Of a stretch of DNA of 32,298 nt, positions 16,420 through 23,992 are shown piece by piece. Made by a program: the position numbers and the translations under genes. The DNA is taken from the NCBI GenBank assembly GCA_028064935.1, contig JAPTWT010000250.1, positions 1 through 32,298 of the forward strand, given 5' to 3'. The stretch is from Gammaproteobacteria bacterium. Its GTDB lineage: Bacteria > Pseudomonadota > Gammaproteobacteria > Acidiferrobacterales > Acidiferrobacteraceae. The notes beneath the pieces were generated by a model, which had not been told where the DNA came from, made no database searches, and was given only the letters and a program-made list of their open reading frames with translations. The number at the start of each line of letters is the position of its first letter. Position 1 is the stretch's first letter.

Positions 16420-17496
16420 TTAAGGGCTGGGCCCATCCTCACGGACGGCCTCCCCTAGCAATGTCAATAAAATCTGGGCGGCGGGGTGGTCTTCCGTCCA
16501 CCCCATAGCGGTCAAGGCCTCGGCGATCTCTTCTTGGAGGATAGTCCCGTCCGCGGTCCGCCCTTGCTCCAATCCGCCCTCGGCGGCGAGCAGCGGGGCA
16601 AACCGGCTCTCGAGCAGGGCCGCCTGGGCCATATCGGCGGCGGACTGGTGGCCTGACGCGGGGCTGACCTGGAGTCCCGTCATATCGAACGCGGCCGCCC
16701 CCGGCGTATGGACCAGGGTGTGCTGTTTGGGTAATTCCTCGCCGATGTGCCATGACCACACGGAGGGGATATGGTCGCGTTGGTCTACGCTCTGGCGGGT
16801 GATGTTGCCGGGGTTGAAACAGAGCGTCTGCCCGCGCGTCTCGACGGGTTTGGTATCGTGCATGTGCCCGTTAACCAAGAGTCGCGCCCCGTCGATTTCA
16901 TACAGGGCACCCGCTCCCGGGTAATGCCCCCCGAAATCCAGGTCGGCATGGGTGATGACAACGGTCTGCTCTGGCGGGCAGGGACTGACGATCGCGTGCG
17001 GGATCTCATGGTTGTAGGGTACGGCCAGCAGCGCCACGCGCCCCGCCGTGGTCTCGATCGTCACGGCGCAGGTCTCGGGGGTGTGCATGACCCAGATAGC
17101 CTGGGAATCGGCCAGAGCATACAGGGAGCAGTCCGGAGTCAACTGGCTCTCCTCGTGCTTGTCGTGATTGCCCAGGTTGCATAAGGGGCGATACGGGGCC
17201 TGCGTCAAGAGCAGACGGAAAAGCTGCGAGAAGATCCAGGGAGTGGCATCCCGCGGGGCCTGGAAGAGATCGCCCAAAAAGACCGGCACGAGGCGTTCCT
17301 CGGTGGCTATACGAAAGGCCTGCTCGATCTTGTCGAGGACTACCCCCGCGAAATCGACCTCTACGCGGCGACCGGGACGCCGCAGAGAAAGGTGGGGGTC
17401 GCCGATAAACAAGAGTCCCCTGGGTGCCTCATCTAAGTGAGTGGGCGATCCCTTTGTTATGTAAGGGGTCCACTGAGTTGGAATACAGGGATTCAT
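16420..17496 (-). CDS. Mre11/SbcD-like metallophosphoesterase
   Basis: The 358-residue product has the calcineurin-like phosphoesterase motifs in order: GDPHLS (D33, H35), GDLF (D76), GNHD (N110, H111), THADLDFGG (H183) and NGHMHD (H211, H213). These coordinate two metal ions in Mre11 and SbcD nucleases, which trim DNA ends with Rad50/SbcC. The C-terminal ~120 residues are not recognised and may hold the ATPase-binding region. Its start overlaps the stop of the Rad50-like gene by 4 bp, the typical coupling of sbcC/sbcD pairs although in the order C then D. The methyltransferase-helicase gene starts 20 bp after it. Together these suggest a nuclease partner for the permuted ATPase. Confidence 0.88.
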   Translation of the reverse strand: MNPCIPTQWTPYITKGSPTHLDEAPRGLLFIGDPHLSLRRPGRRVEVDFAGVVLDKIEQAFRIATEERLVPVFLGDLFQAPRDATPWIFSQLFRLLLTQAPYRPLCNLGNHDKHEESQLTPDCSLYALADSQAIWVMHTPETCAVTIETTAGRVALLAVPYNHEIPHAIVSPCPPEQTVVITHADLDFGGHYPGAGALYEIDGARLLVNGHMHDTKPVETRGQTLCFNPGNITRQSVDQRDHIPSVWSWHIGEELPKQHTLVHTPGAAAFDMTGLQVSPASGHQSAADMAQAALLESRFAPLLAAEGGLEQGRTADGTILQEEIAEALTAMGWTEDHPAAQILLTLLGEAVREDGPSP

Positions 17497-19586
17497 GACA
17501 GGCTCCGGACAGAAAAGTCATCCCGGTCCTCGGGATCCGGGGAAAACTGGGTGGCGTGACGGTGTATCCCCAAAGACGGGGTTTGCCTCTCTTCGTCGTC
17601 CTCCATGGTGTGTCCCTCGGCAAAGGCAGTCCCACACAAGGGGCACACCTCGTACTCGTCTTTGAGACGCTGCATTTCGGCCTCGGCGGCTTGGCGGTCT
17701 CGGAGGGCGGTCCGCGCCGCCTCCTGTAAGGCCCGCCCCTGCTCACTGAGATCCTGGGTGCGCTTCAAGACTTGCTCGAGGGGCCCGGTAGGGGCTATGG
17801 TCGGGGCTACCGGGCGCGGCCGGGTGGCAAGGCGCGCATACCGGGCGGCCTGCTCCTGGTAACGCCGCAGGCGCTTCCCCATGGCTATGATCGCCTGGGC
17901 GTCCGGGAGTACGGGCGCCACGGGGCGTTCCACGGTGGCGACGCGCTGCAGTGCCAGCAGGCGCGTCCCTATAGTCGTCAAGCGGTGTACGAGACCGGAT
18001 ACCTCTGCCACCGGCGGGAGAGTGGGGGGCGTAGGCCGGTCGGTGGGGATGTTACGGAGGCGGGCGAGGCGCGCCGCCCAACGGTCGAGATCCTCCACGG
18101 TGCGGGCCAAGAAAGCCGTCTGAACCGGGGCGGGGGGCGCGGGCATCTGTGCGCGTGCCGCGCGCAGGCGCATGGCCCGATCCTGGTGATGGGCGCCACC
18201 CTCCAAACGCTCGGTCAGGGGTGTCAACCGTTGCACCGACTCGTCCATCTTTTGGATGGTCGATAAAGACTCTTGCGCATCCTGCAACCGGGATTTTGCG
18301 TCCTGCAACAACGGGATCACCCGTTCCTGGATGGCGCGAATCCGTGCCAGGCTCACCTCGCCCTCGCGGATGGTTTTACGGTCCGCATCCATCCGCTGCT
18401 TCCAGAGGCGCCGGATGGCGTCGAGCAACCCCGCCTCGCGTCCAATGGAGAGGATCGAGGCCCGCTTCGTGTCGGGTTCATCCAACAGGAATACGGGGTT
18501 TTTCTGATTGCCGATCTGGACGTCGAGCCCATCCAAGCGGGACATCCCCAGCACCTTCACCACCCAATCCGGCACTTCACGGCCCGCGCCTCCATCATGG
18601 AGAAGCGCGCCCGAGGCGTCGGTAAGGCGGTAGAGGGTCTTGGGGTTGCCTTTGCGTCGACGCTCCCAGGTCAAGACCTGACCCTCGGGGAGATCCAGGG
18701 TGACGCGCATAAAGTCACACCCATGGCGAATCAAGGCGTCCGAGCTTTCCCCGTAGGCCAGGGCCCGCAGGGAGGTCACGACCGCGGATTTCCCGATGTT
18801 GTGATCGCCCGTCAAGACGGTCAGCCCTGGACTCAAGGGGATCTCCGTATGGGCGTGGGACAAGCAATTCTCGAGGGTGATCCGGCGAATCCCTGGATGC
18901 CCTTCGGGGAACGGGGGTGGCTGTCCCTCGGGGAGCTGCGAACAGACGGAATTGGGTCCCGTGCGGACCAGGGAGACCTGGAATCCGGTATCGAAGATTT
19001 GGGCGTCGTGATGGCTGATCAAGAGGGTCTGGATGCCACCCCCTTTGGCGTTATGGGCCAACTGGGAAATGACCTGCCCGAAGGCCGGGATCCGGTCGGG
19101 GCGCAGCCAGCAATCGGGTTCGTCCAGGATGATAAAAGGGCGTTGCCCGCTGCGGGTCAGGGCGATATAGCGCAGGCCAGCAACGATCACGTTGGTAAGG
19201 CTTCCCCCGTTGCCGTCAAGGATATCCTCGGGTTCTTGGTCTTCGCCCTCGGTGTTTTTGCGCACCACGGACAAGGAGAGGGCGGGGAGGTCGCGTTTGG
19301 TCTCTAGGGCGAGGACTACGCGTTGTTCTCCCTCGGGGAGGACGTCTTGCACAAGCGCGGTCAAGAGAGTTTCGTAATGACCCACGCTGCGTTCATGGGC
19401 GCGTGTCGCTAGGCGCTCCACCAACGCTTCCACGTCCGGACGCAGGGCCAAGCGCCCCTTGGCGAGCGCGATCTCGGTGGTGAGGGCGTCGATCTGGGCT
19501 TGGCGAGAAACGCAGAGGGCGTCTTGGCGCGCCCAGCGCTCGCGCGCCCGCTGCAACACCAAGGGATCGGGAATAAGGGAAGGCAT
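17493..19586 (-). CDS. Circularly permuted Rad50/SbcC-like ATPase with C-terminal zinc hook
   Basis: The 697-residue product contains every Rad50/SbcC element in a rearranged order. A short coil (~5-60) leads to the C-terminal ATPase lobe, with a signature-like DGNGGSL (124-130), Walker B FIILDEPD (151-158) and H-loop SHHD (191-194). After a Pro-rich linker (~218-232) comes a normal N-terminal lobe beginning IRRITLENCLSH, with Walker A GDHNIGKS (260-267). A coiled-coil-rich stretch (~395-647) then ends in CPLC (648-651), a zinc-hook motif, followed by an acidic tail. In ordinary Rad50 the order is Walker A, coil, hook, coil, signature, Walker B. I chose ATG at 19586, with GAGG 9 bp upstream; a GTG at 19610 would add 8 residues. 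It overlaps the Mre11-like gene by 4 bp, and an operator-like palindrome lies upstream. Confidence 0.85.
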   Translation of the reverse strand: MPSLIPDPLVLQRARERWARQDALCVSRQAQIDALTTEIALAKGRLALRPDVEALVERLATRAHERSVGHYETLLTALVQDVLPEGEQRVVLALETKRDLPALSLSVVRKNTEGEDQEPEDILDGNGGSLTNVIVAGLRYIALTRSGQRPFIILDEPDCWLRPDRIPAFGQVISQLAHNAKGGGIQTLLISHHDAQIFDTGFQVSLVRTGPNSVCSQLPEGQPPPFPEGHPGIRRITLENCLSHAHTEIPLSPGLTVLTGDHNIGKSAVVTSLRALAYGESSDALIRHGCDFMRVTLDLPEGQVLTWERRRKGNPKTLYRLTDASGALLHDGGAGREVPDWVVKVLGMSRLDGLDVQIGNQKNPVFLLDEPDTKRASILSIGREAGLLDAIRRLWKQRMDADRKTIREGEVSLARIRAIQERVIPLLQDAKSRLQDAQESLSTIQKMDESVQRLTPLTERLEGGAHHQDRAMRLRAARAQMPAPPAPVQTAFLARTVEDLDRWAARLARLRNIPTDRPTPPTLPPVAEVSGLVHRLTTIGTRLLALQRVATVERPVAPVLPDAQAIIAMGKRLRRYQEQAARYARLATRPRPVAPTIAPTGPLEQVLKRTQDLSEQGRALQEAARTALRDRQAAEAEMQRLKDEYEVCPLCGTAFAEGHTMEDDEERQTPSLGIHRHATQFSPDPEDRDDFSVRSLS

Positions 19587-19630
19587 GCGCACGGTCCTCG
19601 GTACATGCACCCCCTATAAGGAGTGCGTCA

Positions 19631-19658
19631 CTGTGCTATTGAGGGAATTTTAGCACAG
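19631..19658. promoter_or_regulatory. Operator-like palindrome over the Rad50-like gene's -10
   Basis: CTGTGCTA (19631-19638) and TAGCACAG (19651-19658) form a perfect 8-bp inverted repeat with a 12-bp spacer. On the minus strand the right arm runs into TGCTAAAAT, an extended -10, 60-70 bp before the Rad50-like start. A repressor bound here would block that promoter. Similar CTGTG(C/T)TA elements occur at three other promoters in the window. Confidence 0.6.
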
Positions 19659-19753
19659 ACAAACGCCTCAAAGATAGGGGCATTTTGGGGTCACCGTGGA
19701 TGCGAAGGCGTGAGGGTATCCGTGGCCCTCACACCAATCGCCTGCTCTCATGG

Positions 19754-20212
19754 TTAGGGGCGTGGACCGTCGGTTTGTGCGTCTTCCGCACACAGCGAGG
19801 CGTAATCTTCGCGCGCCTCCGTCATGTCCACGGTATCTTCGCCATGGAACACCACGGGTGTTTCTGGAAAGAGGGGCGTTTGCGCCCGCAGGGCCTGTAG
19901 TTCCTCGAAAGAGCAAAACACACTTTCGGCCGGATATTCCGGCGCGATAAACGTAAATCCGTCCGATGTAACCGACAGACTTGTGGGCGGGCAATACGGC
20001 TCTTCCGCTCCCTTCGGAGGAAAGCCCTCCATCACGCGATGTTCCCTTGCCCGCCCGATACATTGAGCCAAACCGTGTTCGACGCAGACCTGTCGTAAGC
20101 GTTCCACGGTGGCGAGAAAATCGGCGTCGGCGTCCAATACCCAATACCTGGGCGCATTGTCGTTTTCACTGAACACGCCCAAACAGATCAAGAGAGCGGG
20201 CTTTTTTGTCAT
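19754..20212 (-). CDS. Hypothetical protein
   Basis: The 152-residue product is not recognised. It begins with a beta-strand-like stretch (ALLICLGVF), contains CVEHGLAQCIGRAREHRV and has an acidic C-terminal third. There is no signal peptide, membrane segment or clear catalytic motif. AGGAG lies just upstream of the start. It begins 39 bp after the stop of the GHKL-zincin gene, so it is probably co-transcribed with it. A 143-bp gap then separates it from the Rad50-like gene. That gap holds a second promoter region and a short inverted repeat (GTGAGGG at 19710-19716 with CCCTCAC at 19726-19732). Confidence 0.7.
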   Translation of the reverse strand: MTKKPALLICLGVFSENDNAPRYWVLDADADFLATVERLRQVCVEHGLAQCIGRAREHRVMEGFPPKGAEEPYCPPTSLSVTSDGFTFIAPEYPAESVFCSFEELQALRAQTPLFPETPVVFHGEDTVDMTEAREDYASLCAEDAQTDGPRP

Positions 20213-20251
20213 GGATTGCTCCTTTTCCGGTTGCTTTCATTATGGGGATGT

Positions 20252-22006
20252 TCAACGCGGTCCCGTCTCTTGTTCTTCATCTTCGCCAAGATCATCTGGC
20301 GCGCGATCCCAAGGGCTCTGCCCTTCTGGTGCTGTCGCGCCAGGGGTTGCGCCTAATCCATCGACCACCAAATTCATCTCCCGGCCCACGACGGCTTTAT
20401 TCTGTTTTGGGAGATACCTCGCAAAAAACAACCCCGCCATACGCAAAGCGATCTTGTTGATTTCATCATCCAGGATGGCGTCGTGAAAAGACTCATAAAA
20501 CTCATGAGGATGCTCGTGCTTACCGGCGCTACCCCCGGTATGCAGATACTCGTGAAGCACAAGGCCTACGAGCTTAAAGATCGCCTCTGGTTTTTTGGTG
20601 GCCTCCTTCAATATTTCCCGGTTAATGGTGATGGTGGCGACGCCATCCGTCCATGCCTCGGCGGTTTGGGATTCACCGACCTTTATGGTGCGTACGCGAC
20701 CGGCATTCTCGGGATTGTTGTAGAATCCGTTCTCCCACCTAGGTGCTCCTCTGAAAAGACTGGCGTCACGGATATGGCGATTCTTGGCACGCAGAAGACG
20801 AAGTATCTCTTTCTCATTGGCCGTCAGCTTTTTCTCGTCAATTTCATGGTGATCGGCGCTATATCCGCGCGCTAAGACCGCAAACGGCACATAGTCGGTA
20901 CACAATCCACTATACCCTGTGTATCGGCGTAAGACCTCATCTAATTTTTTCGGAGTCGTCCCCCATTCCTCGGGGGTCTCCGTGGCGACCACTTTGTGAC
21001 CATCATGGGCTAGACGGCCCGCTACACGTTCTTGACCGTCTGGTGTCACTGTATAAGGGGTGCGATATCGCATACCCCAGGTCTTGAGCGAGAGATATTT
21101 CCCGTTAGCCATGGCGATTATAGGAAGAGACTGTACCTCGTCTGTGATCGGCCCACCAGATAGGAGACCCTGAATGACGAAGCGACGTTCTTCATCGGAC
21201 AAAACTGTGCGTCGTGATTTGATGATCGCTTGGTCGCCGCGCGCCTTGAGGGTTTTGGACAGGTTTTTCCACACCGCGCACTGCTGCGTCAAAATATCAT
21301 TGCGCGCGAAGTTGACCTCTAGGGCCTGTTTGCTGACTACGATTCCCGATACCCCGTACCTACTCTTGTCGTACGAGGCGACATACATCCCCATGTTGTA
21401 GACTTGCAATGGTCCTTGTGACGCTGGTTTGTAATAGGCGTCACCCAGGTCCTCGAAGCCCTTCAAAACCTTCGGGTCTTGCGAGATCGTCTCACCGTTG
21501 ACGATCACGGGGATTTCAGAGTAGGCGCATAGGCGCTTCAAATTGTGGAGCAAGTTCAACTGTTGCGAGAGGGTGAGCGGCTCATATAGATCCGCCCGCA
21601 CCTGACAACCTGGGAATGGGGTCTGCCCATCATCCAGTATATAGTCTAACCCCTTATTTTTGATATCGACTTTCATGAGAAACTGCTGGGAGATCCATGT
21701 GTTGACCCCAAACGCAAAGAGTTGACCGCGCCCCATGCGAAACCGCCCATAACGGGCATCCCCGGCTTCATGGGGGGTCCCGAATTGCTCGAAGTGGTCC
21801 TCGATCTCCTTGCGCGACTGAAACCCCCGCCCATCGTCCTCGATCAGGAAATGGTTCCCGTCCAAGGTAATGATGACCTTGGTCGCTTGGGCATCAATGC
21901 TGTTTTGAATGGCTTCCTGAATTGCCTTCTCCACGGTTCCCGCTTGATTCTTGATAACAGAATAGAGGAGGTTCTCGTGCATACGAAAAGAGCGATTCTC
22001 AGCCAT
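20252..22006 (-). CDS. GHKL-type ATPase fused to an HExxH zincin-like domain
   Basis: The 584-residue product begins with a GHKL (Hsp90/MutL/histidine-kinase) ATP-binding fold. The N-box EAIQNSIDA holds E31, N35 and D38, the G1 box is EDDGRGF (56-62), and the lid-like segment is GRFRMGRGQ (87-95). The middle (~110-300) resembles the transducer part of such ATPases only loosely. The C-terminal region has LVLHEYLH with H485, E486 and H489, the HExxH zinc motif of metallopeptidases. It is followed by GKHEHPHEFYESFHD, which could give the third ligand. A Pro/Asp/Glu-rich tail closes the protein. Whether the zincin cuts protein is unknown. Its start overlaps the previous stop by one base (TAATG) with AGGAG upstream, so it is coupled to the ParB-like gene. 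ATP-driven conformational control of a protease-like domain is inference. Confidence 0.8.
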   Translation of the reverse strand: MAENRSFRMHENLLYSVIKNQAGTVEKAIQEAIQNSIDAQATKVIITLDGNHFLIEDDGRGFQSRKEIEDHFEQFGTPHEAGDARYGRFRMGRGQLFAFGVNTWISQQFLMKVDIKNKGLDYILDDGQTPFPGCQVRADLYEPLTLSQQLNLLHNLKRLCAYSEIPVIVNGETISQDPKVLKGFEDLGDAYYKPASQGPLQVYNMGMYVASYDKSRYGVSGIVVSKQALEVNFARNDILTQQCAVWKNLSKTLKARGDQAIIKSRRTVLSDEERRFVIQGLLSGGPITDEVQSLPIIAMANGKYLSLKTWGMRYRTPYTVTPDGQERVAGRLAHDGHKVVATETPEEWGTTPKKLDEVLRRYTGYSGLCTDYVPFAVLARGYSADHHEIDEKKLTANEKEILRLLRAKNRHIRDASLFRGAPRWENGFYNNPENAGRVRTIKVGESQTAEAWTDGVATITINREILKEATKKPEAIFKLVGLVLHEYLHTGGSAGKHEHPHEFYESFHDAILDDEINKIALRMAGLFFARYLPKQNKAVVGREMNLVVDGLGATPGATAPEGQSPWDRAPDDLGEDEEQETGPR

Positions 22007-22410
22007 TACACGGGTCTCCTGGTTGCGATGTCGTCTGGGTCTTCCCAGTTAAAAAGGGTGAACACTTCCACGCAGATCAGGACCCCGTTGGCGGCGATCT
22101 CATAGGCGCTGCCGCCCGCACACACGCAATACTGGGCCACCTCGCGCGCGGGCAGTCGCACGGTGCCGTCCGGAAACATATCGGCGATATCCATATTCGC
22201 CACCGTGATGAGTTCGTTGGGCTCATGGACCAGGAATTGGGGGGCCACCCCCAGGTCGCAGGCCGCGCGCAGGCGGTGCGTCCCCTCGATCGCTGCCCAA
22301 AAATCTATACAGTCCACCACCCGGATTAAAGGCGCGCCCATGCCCCGCATCAGGCGCGTGACGGCGGCCAGATGCGCGGCGCGGGGTTGATGGATGCTAT
22401 AGACGCGCAT
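22006..22410 (-). CDS. Small stand-alone ParB/Srx-fold protein
   Basis: The 134-residue product contains IRVVDCIDFWAAIEGTHRLRAACDLG (about residues 29-54), and EGTHRLRAA fits the ParB/sulfiredoxin-like pattern (E/G)xHRxxAA seen in ParB N-terminal domains. The helix-turn-helix of true chromosome-partition ParB is missing, and no ParA is nearby. ParB-fold proteins bind nucleotides such as CTP, and some are nucleases or modifying enzymes. It sits between a small acidic protein (8 bp gap) and the GHKL-zincin gene (1 bp overlap), so it may act with the latter. AGGGG precedes the ATG. Confidence 0.65.
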   Translation of the reverse strand: MRVYSIHQPRAAHLAAVTRLMRGMGAPLIRVVDCIDFWAAIEGTHRLRAACDLGVAPQFLVHEPNELITVANMDIADMFPDGTVRLPAREVAQYCVCAGGSAYEIAANGVLICVEVFTLFNWEDPDDIATRRPV

Positions 22411-22418
22411 GGCGGCCC

Positions 22419-22871
22419 CTAAGGGGAGGGGGGGCCGTCTGGGTCTAAGTCAGCCCCCCTATCCTCATCTGGATCTTCCCCCAACAAACGCAGGGCCGTG
22501 TCGGCCTCCTCGTAGGCTTGGTTGAGGTCTTCCCATGCCACTTCGCTGGTTTTCTCACCCGCCTTGTACGCCTGACACAGCACCTTGAGCGCCGCGATCG
22601 CGGCGGCGTATCCTTGATCTTTTTGGACCAAGGCGTCGGGTGATGGGTACGCCTCCACGGGGGTGACTCGGAACTCGATCGGGACCCCGGCATCCCCATC
22701 CTCAAGGTACTCGTCGGACAATACGGGGCAGTCCTTGGTGTTGTCTAAGAGTGACCCGTTATTAAAGAGATCCTCCGCTTTTTTGCAGGCCGCTTCCGCC
22801 GTGGGCGCTTCGATTCCCACACTGACGACATGCGTATAGGGTAACTCGTACTCGACTACAAACTTGGGCAT
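22419..22871 (-). CDS. Small acidic hypothetical protein
   Basis: The 150-residue product is not recognised. It begins MPKFVVEYELPYTHVVSVGI, a beta-rich start followed by helical EAACKKAEDLF, as in small 'DpnD/PcfM-like' element proteins, though this is only a resemblance. The C-terminus is strongly acidic and Pro-rich. I chose the ATG at 22871 because AGGAG lies 6 bp upstream; the ATG at 22889 would place that ribosome site inside the gene. It is the second gene of the minus-strand block. Confidence 0.7.
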   Translation of the reverse strand: MPKFVVEYELPYTHVVSVGIEAPTAEAACKKAEDLFNNGSLLDNTKDCPVLSDEYLEDGDAGVPIEFRVTPVEAYPSPDALVQKDQGYAAAIAALKVLCQAYKAGEKTSEVAWEDLNQAYEEADTALRLLGEDPDEDRGADLDPDGPPSP

Positions 22872-22896
22872 GGGGGACTCCTGGGGCATTCCGTGG

Positions 22897-23106
22897 TTAG
22901 GGTGTGGGGGTCTCTTCCGCGTCGATATTGAGATTGAGGTGTTCGGTGAGGTCGTCGATCTCTTCTACAGAGAGCGGTTCCAATACCCCACCATCCGTCG
23001 CGATATCCTGCTCGGCGCCCGCGGACATACACCCCTCGCGCTGCCAATAGCGGAGAGCCGCCAAGATGCAGGCCCGCTCCCGATCCGTGAGTGGTCTCGT
23101 GGTCAT
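22897..23106 (-). CDS. Small hypothetical protein, first gene of the block
   Basis: The 69-residue product is not recognised. It contains LTDRERACILAALRYWQRE, a helical segment often seen in small phage and plasmid proteins, and an acidic Leu-rich C-terminus. The ATG at 23106 is chosen for the AGGAG 8 bp upstream; a longer frame reaching 23193 would run through the promoter region. It begins the minus-strand block, 25 bp before the next gene. Confidence 0.6.
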   Translation of the reverse strand: MTTRPLTDRERACILAALRYWQREGCMSAGAEQDIATDGGVLEPLSVEEIDDLTEHLNLNIDAEETPTP

Positions 23107-23132
23107 AAGTACGCTCCTGATAACTGGTGAAA

Positions 23133-23158
23133 CTGTGTCTATGGGGATACTATAGCAC
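23133..23158. promoter_or_regulatory. Divergent promoter region with imperfect palindrome
   Basis: On the minus strand, TGCTATAGT (23157-23149) is an extended -10 for the minus-strand block. CTGTGTCTA (23133-23141) and TAGCAC (23153-23158) form an imperfect inverted repeat closely resembling the one at 19631-19658. A plus-strand gene starts at 23183, so one bound protein could control both directions. Confidence 0.5.
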
Positions 23159-23182
23159 GACACAATTCCCAAGGGATAGGCC

Positions 23183-23362
23183 GTGAGCGACACCCCTTCC
23201 TATACCGAAATCGGTCCCTATGTCGCGTCCGCGGCGGAGCGCGCCTGTGCGGCGGGTAGTCGTAGCCGCCACCAACAGATCGTGGCCGCCATCCGCGCGG
23301 GCACGCGCCCTTGGGAAGAGCCGGACAACACCGGCGACGCCCCCGCGGGCTCATTCTCTTGA
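23183..23362 (+). CDS. Small 59-residue hypothetical protein
   Basis: An open frame starts at GTG (23183) after an AGGGATAGG ribosome-like stretch and gives MSDTPSYTEIGPYV and so on, ending in AGSFS at a TGA (23360-23362). The middle (SRSRHQQIVAAIRAG) is basic and helical and the end is polar. It begins about 25 bp after the divergent promoter region, and the next gene's promoter -35 overlaps its stop codon. Codon use fits the GC-rich neighbours. No family is recognised. Confidence 0.5.
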   Translation: MSDTPSYTEIGPYVASAAERACAAGSRSRHQQIVAAIRAGTRPWEEPDNTGDAPAGSFS

Positions 23363-23386
23363 CTGTGTTAGTGTGCCCTGTATAAT
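23359..23386 (+). promoter_or_regulatory. Strong sigma70-like promoter
   Basis: TTGACT (23359-23364) and a perfect TATAAT (23381-23386) are separated by 16 bp. The spacer carries the CTGTGTTA motif (23363-23370). The next start codon is 37 bp after the -10. Confidence 0.7.
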
Positions 23387-23422
23387 TCCCCACAGAGACC
23401 AACCGAGACGAGACCGCCACTG

Positions 23423-23992
23423 ATGACCCCCGAGCGCGACCCAGCGGAGCCCGAGATTGCCCGGGTCTTGACGGATATTCTGGCGCGTCTCGATGCGGAC
23501 GCCGCCGATATGCTCCGGGGCGTCCTCTCCCTCAAATCCGCCTGCGATGCCGTCCGTTACGCCCAGGCAGGCGACGGCGCGCGTTACGCGCGAGCCTTCC
23601 CCGACACCATCGACCGGATACAGCGCGCCCTATTGCAGCAGGCCCTCCCCGGTCAAGAGGAGGCGCACGCTCTGTTGACGCTATGGGGATTCCTGACGCG
23701 CCACCTCACGACCTTGTTTACCCACTTCGAGGGATACTCCGGTTCCGCGGACAAGGCCGGGACGGTCTTGCGCTCTTGGTTGCGGCATGTCCTGGCGGGC
23801 GCGCCGATCGCGTATCCCCCGGAACCCGCCTACGCGCGCCCCATGACGCTCTTGACCACGCCCGAGGAGAGTTGGGATTTTTTCCTGGCCCTCCGCTCCA
23901 TGTACCGGGGAGACCCCATACCCTATCTGCGCCATTGGGCGCGGTGGACGGATCGCGCCCCCCTCACGCCCCAGGAGGTCTCCCATGGATGA
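23423..23992 (+). CDS. Hypothetical helical protein
   Basis: The 189-residue product is not recognised. It is mostly helical and Ala/Leu/Arg-rich, with DADAADMLRGVLSLKSACDAV near the start and a run of aromatic residues towards the end (ESWDFFLALRSMYRG). No signal peptide, membrane segment or catalytic motif is apparent. It is driven by the promoter at 23359-23386, has no strong ribosome site, and overlaps the next gene by 8 bp, so the two are probably translated together. Confidence 0.7.
   Translation: MTPERDPAEPEIARVLTDILARLDADAADMLRGVLSLKSACDAVRYAQAGDGARYARAFPDTIDRIQRALLQQALPGQEEAHALLTLWGFLTRHLTTLFTHFEGYSGSADKAGTVLRSWLRHVLAGAPIAYPPEPAYARPMTLLTTPEESWDFFLALRSMYRGDPIPYLRHWARWTDRAPLTPQEVSHG

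Noticed and set aside
18273..19307. A 344-residue plus-strand frame antisense to the Rad50-like gene
   Set aside because: No ribosome site and no motifs; a shadow of the permuted ATPase gene.
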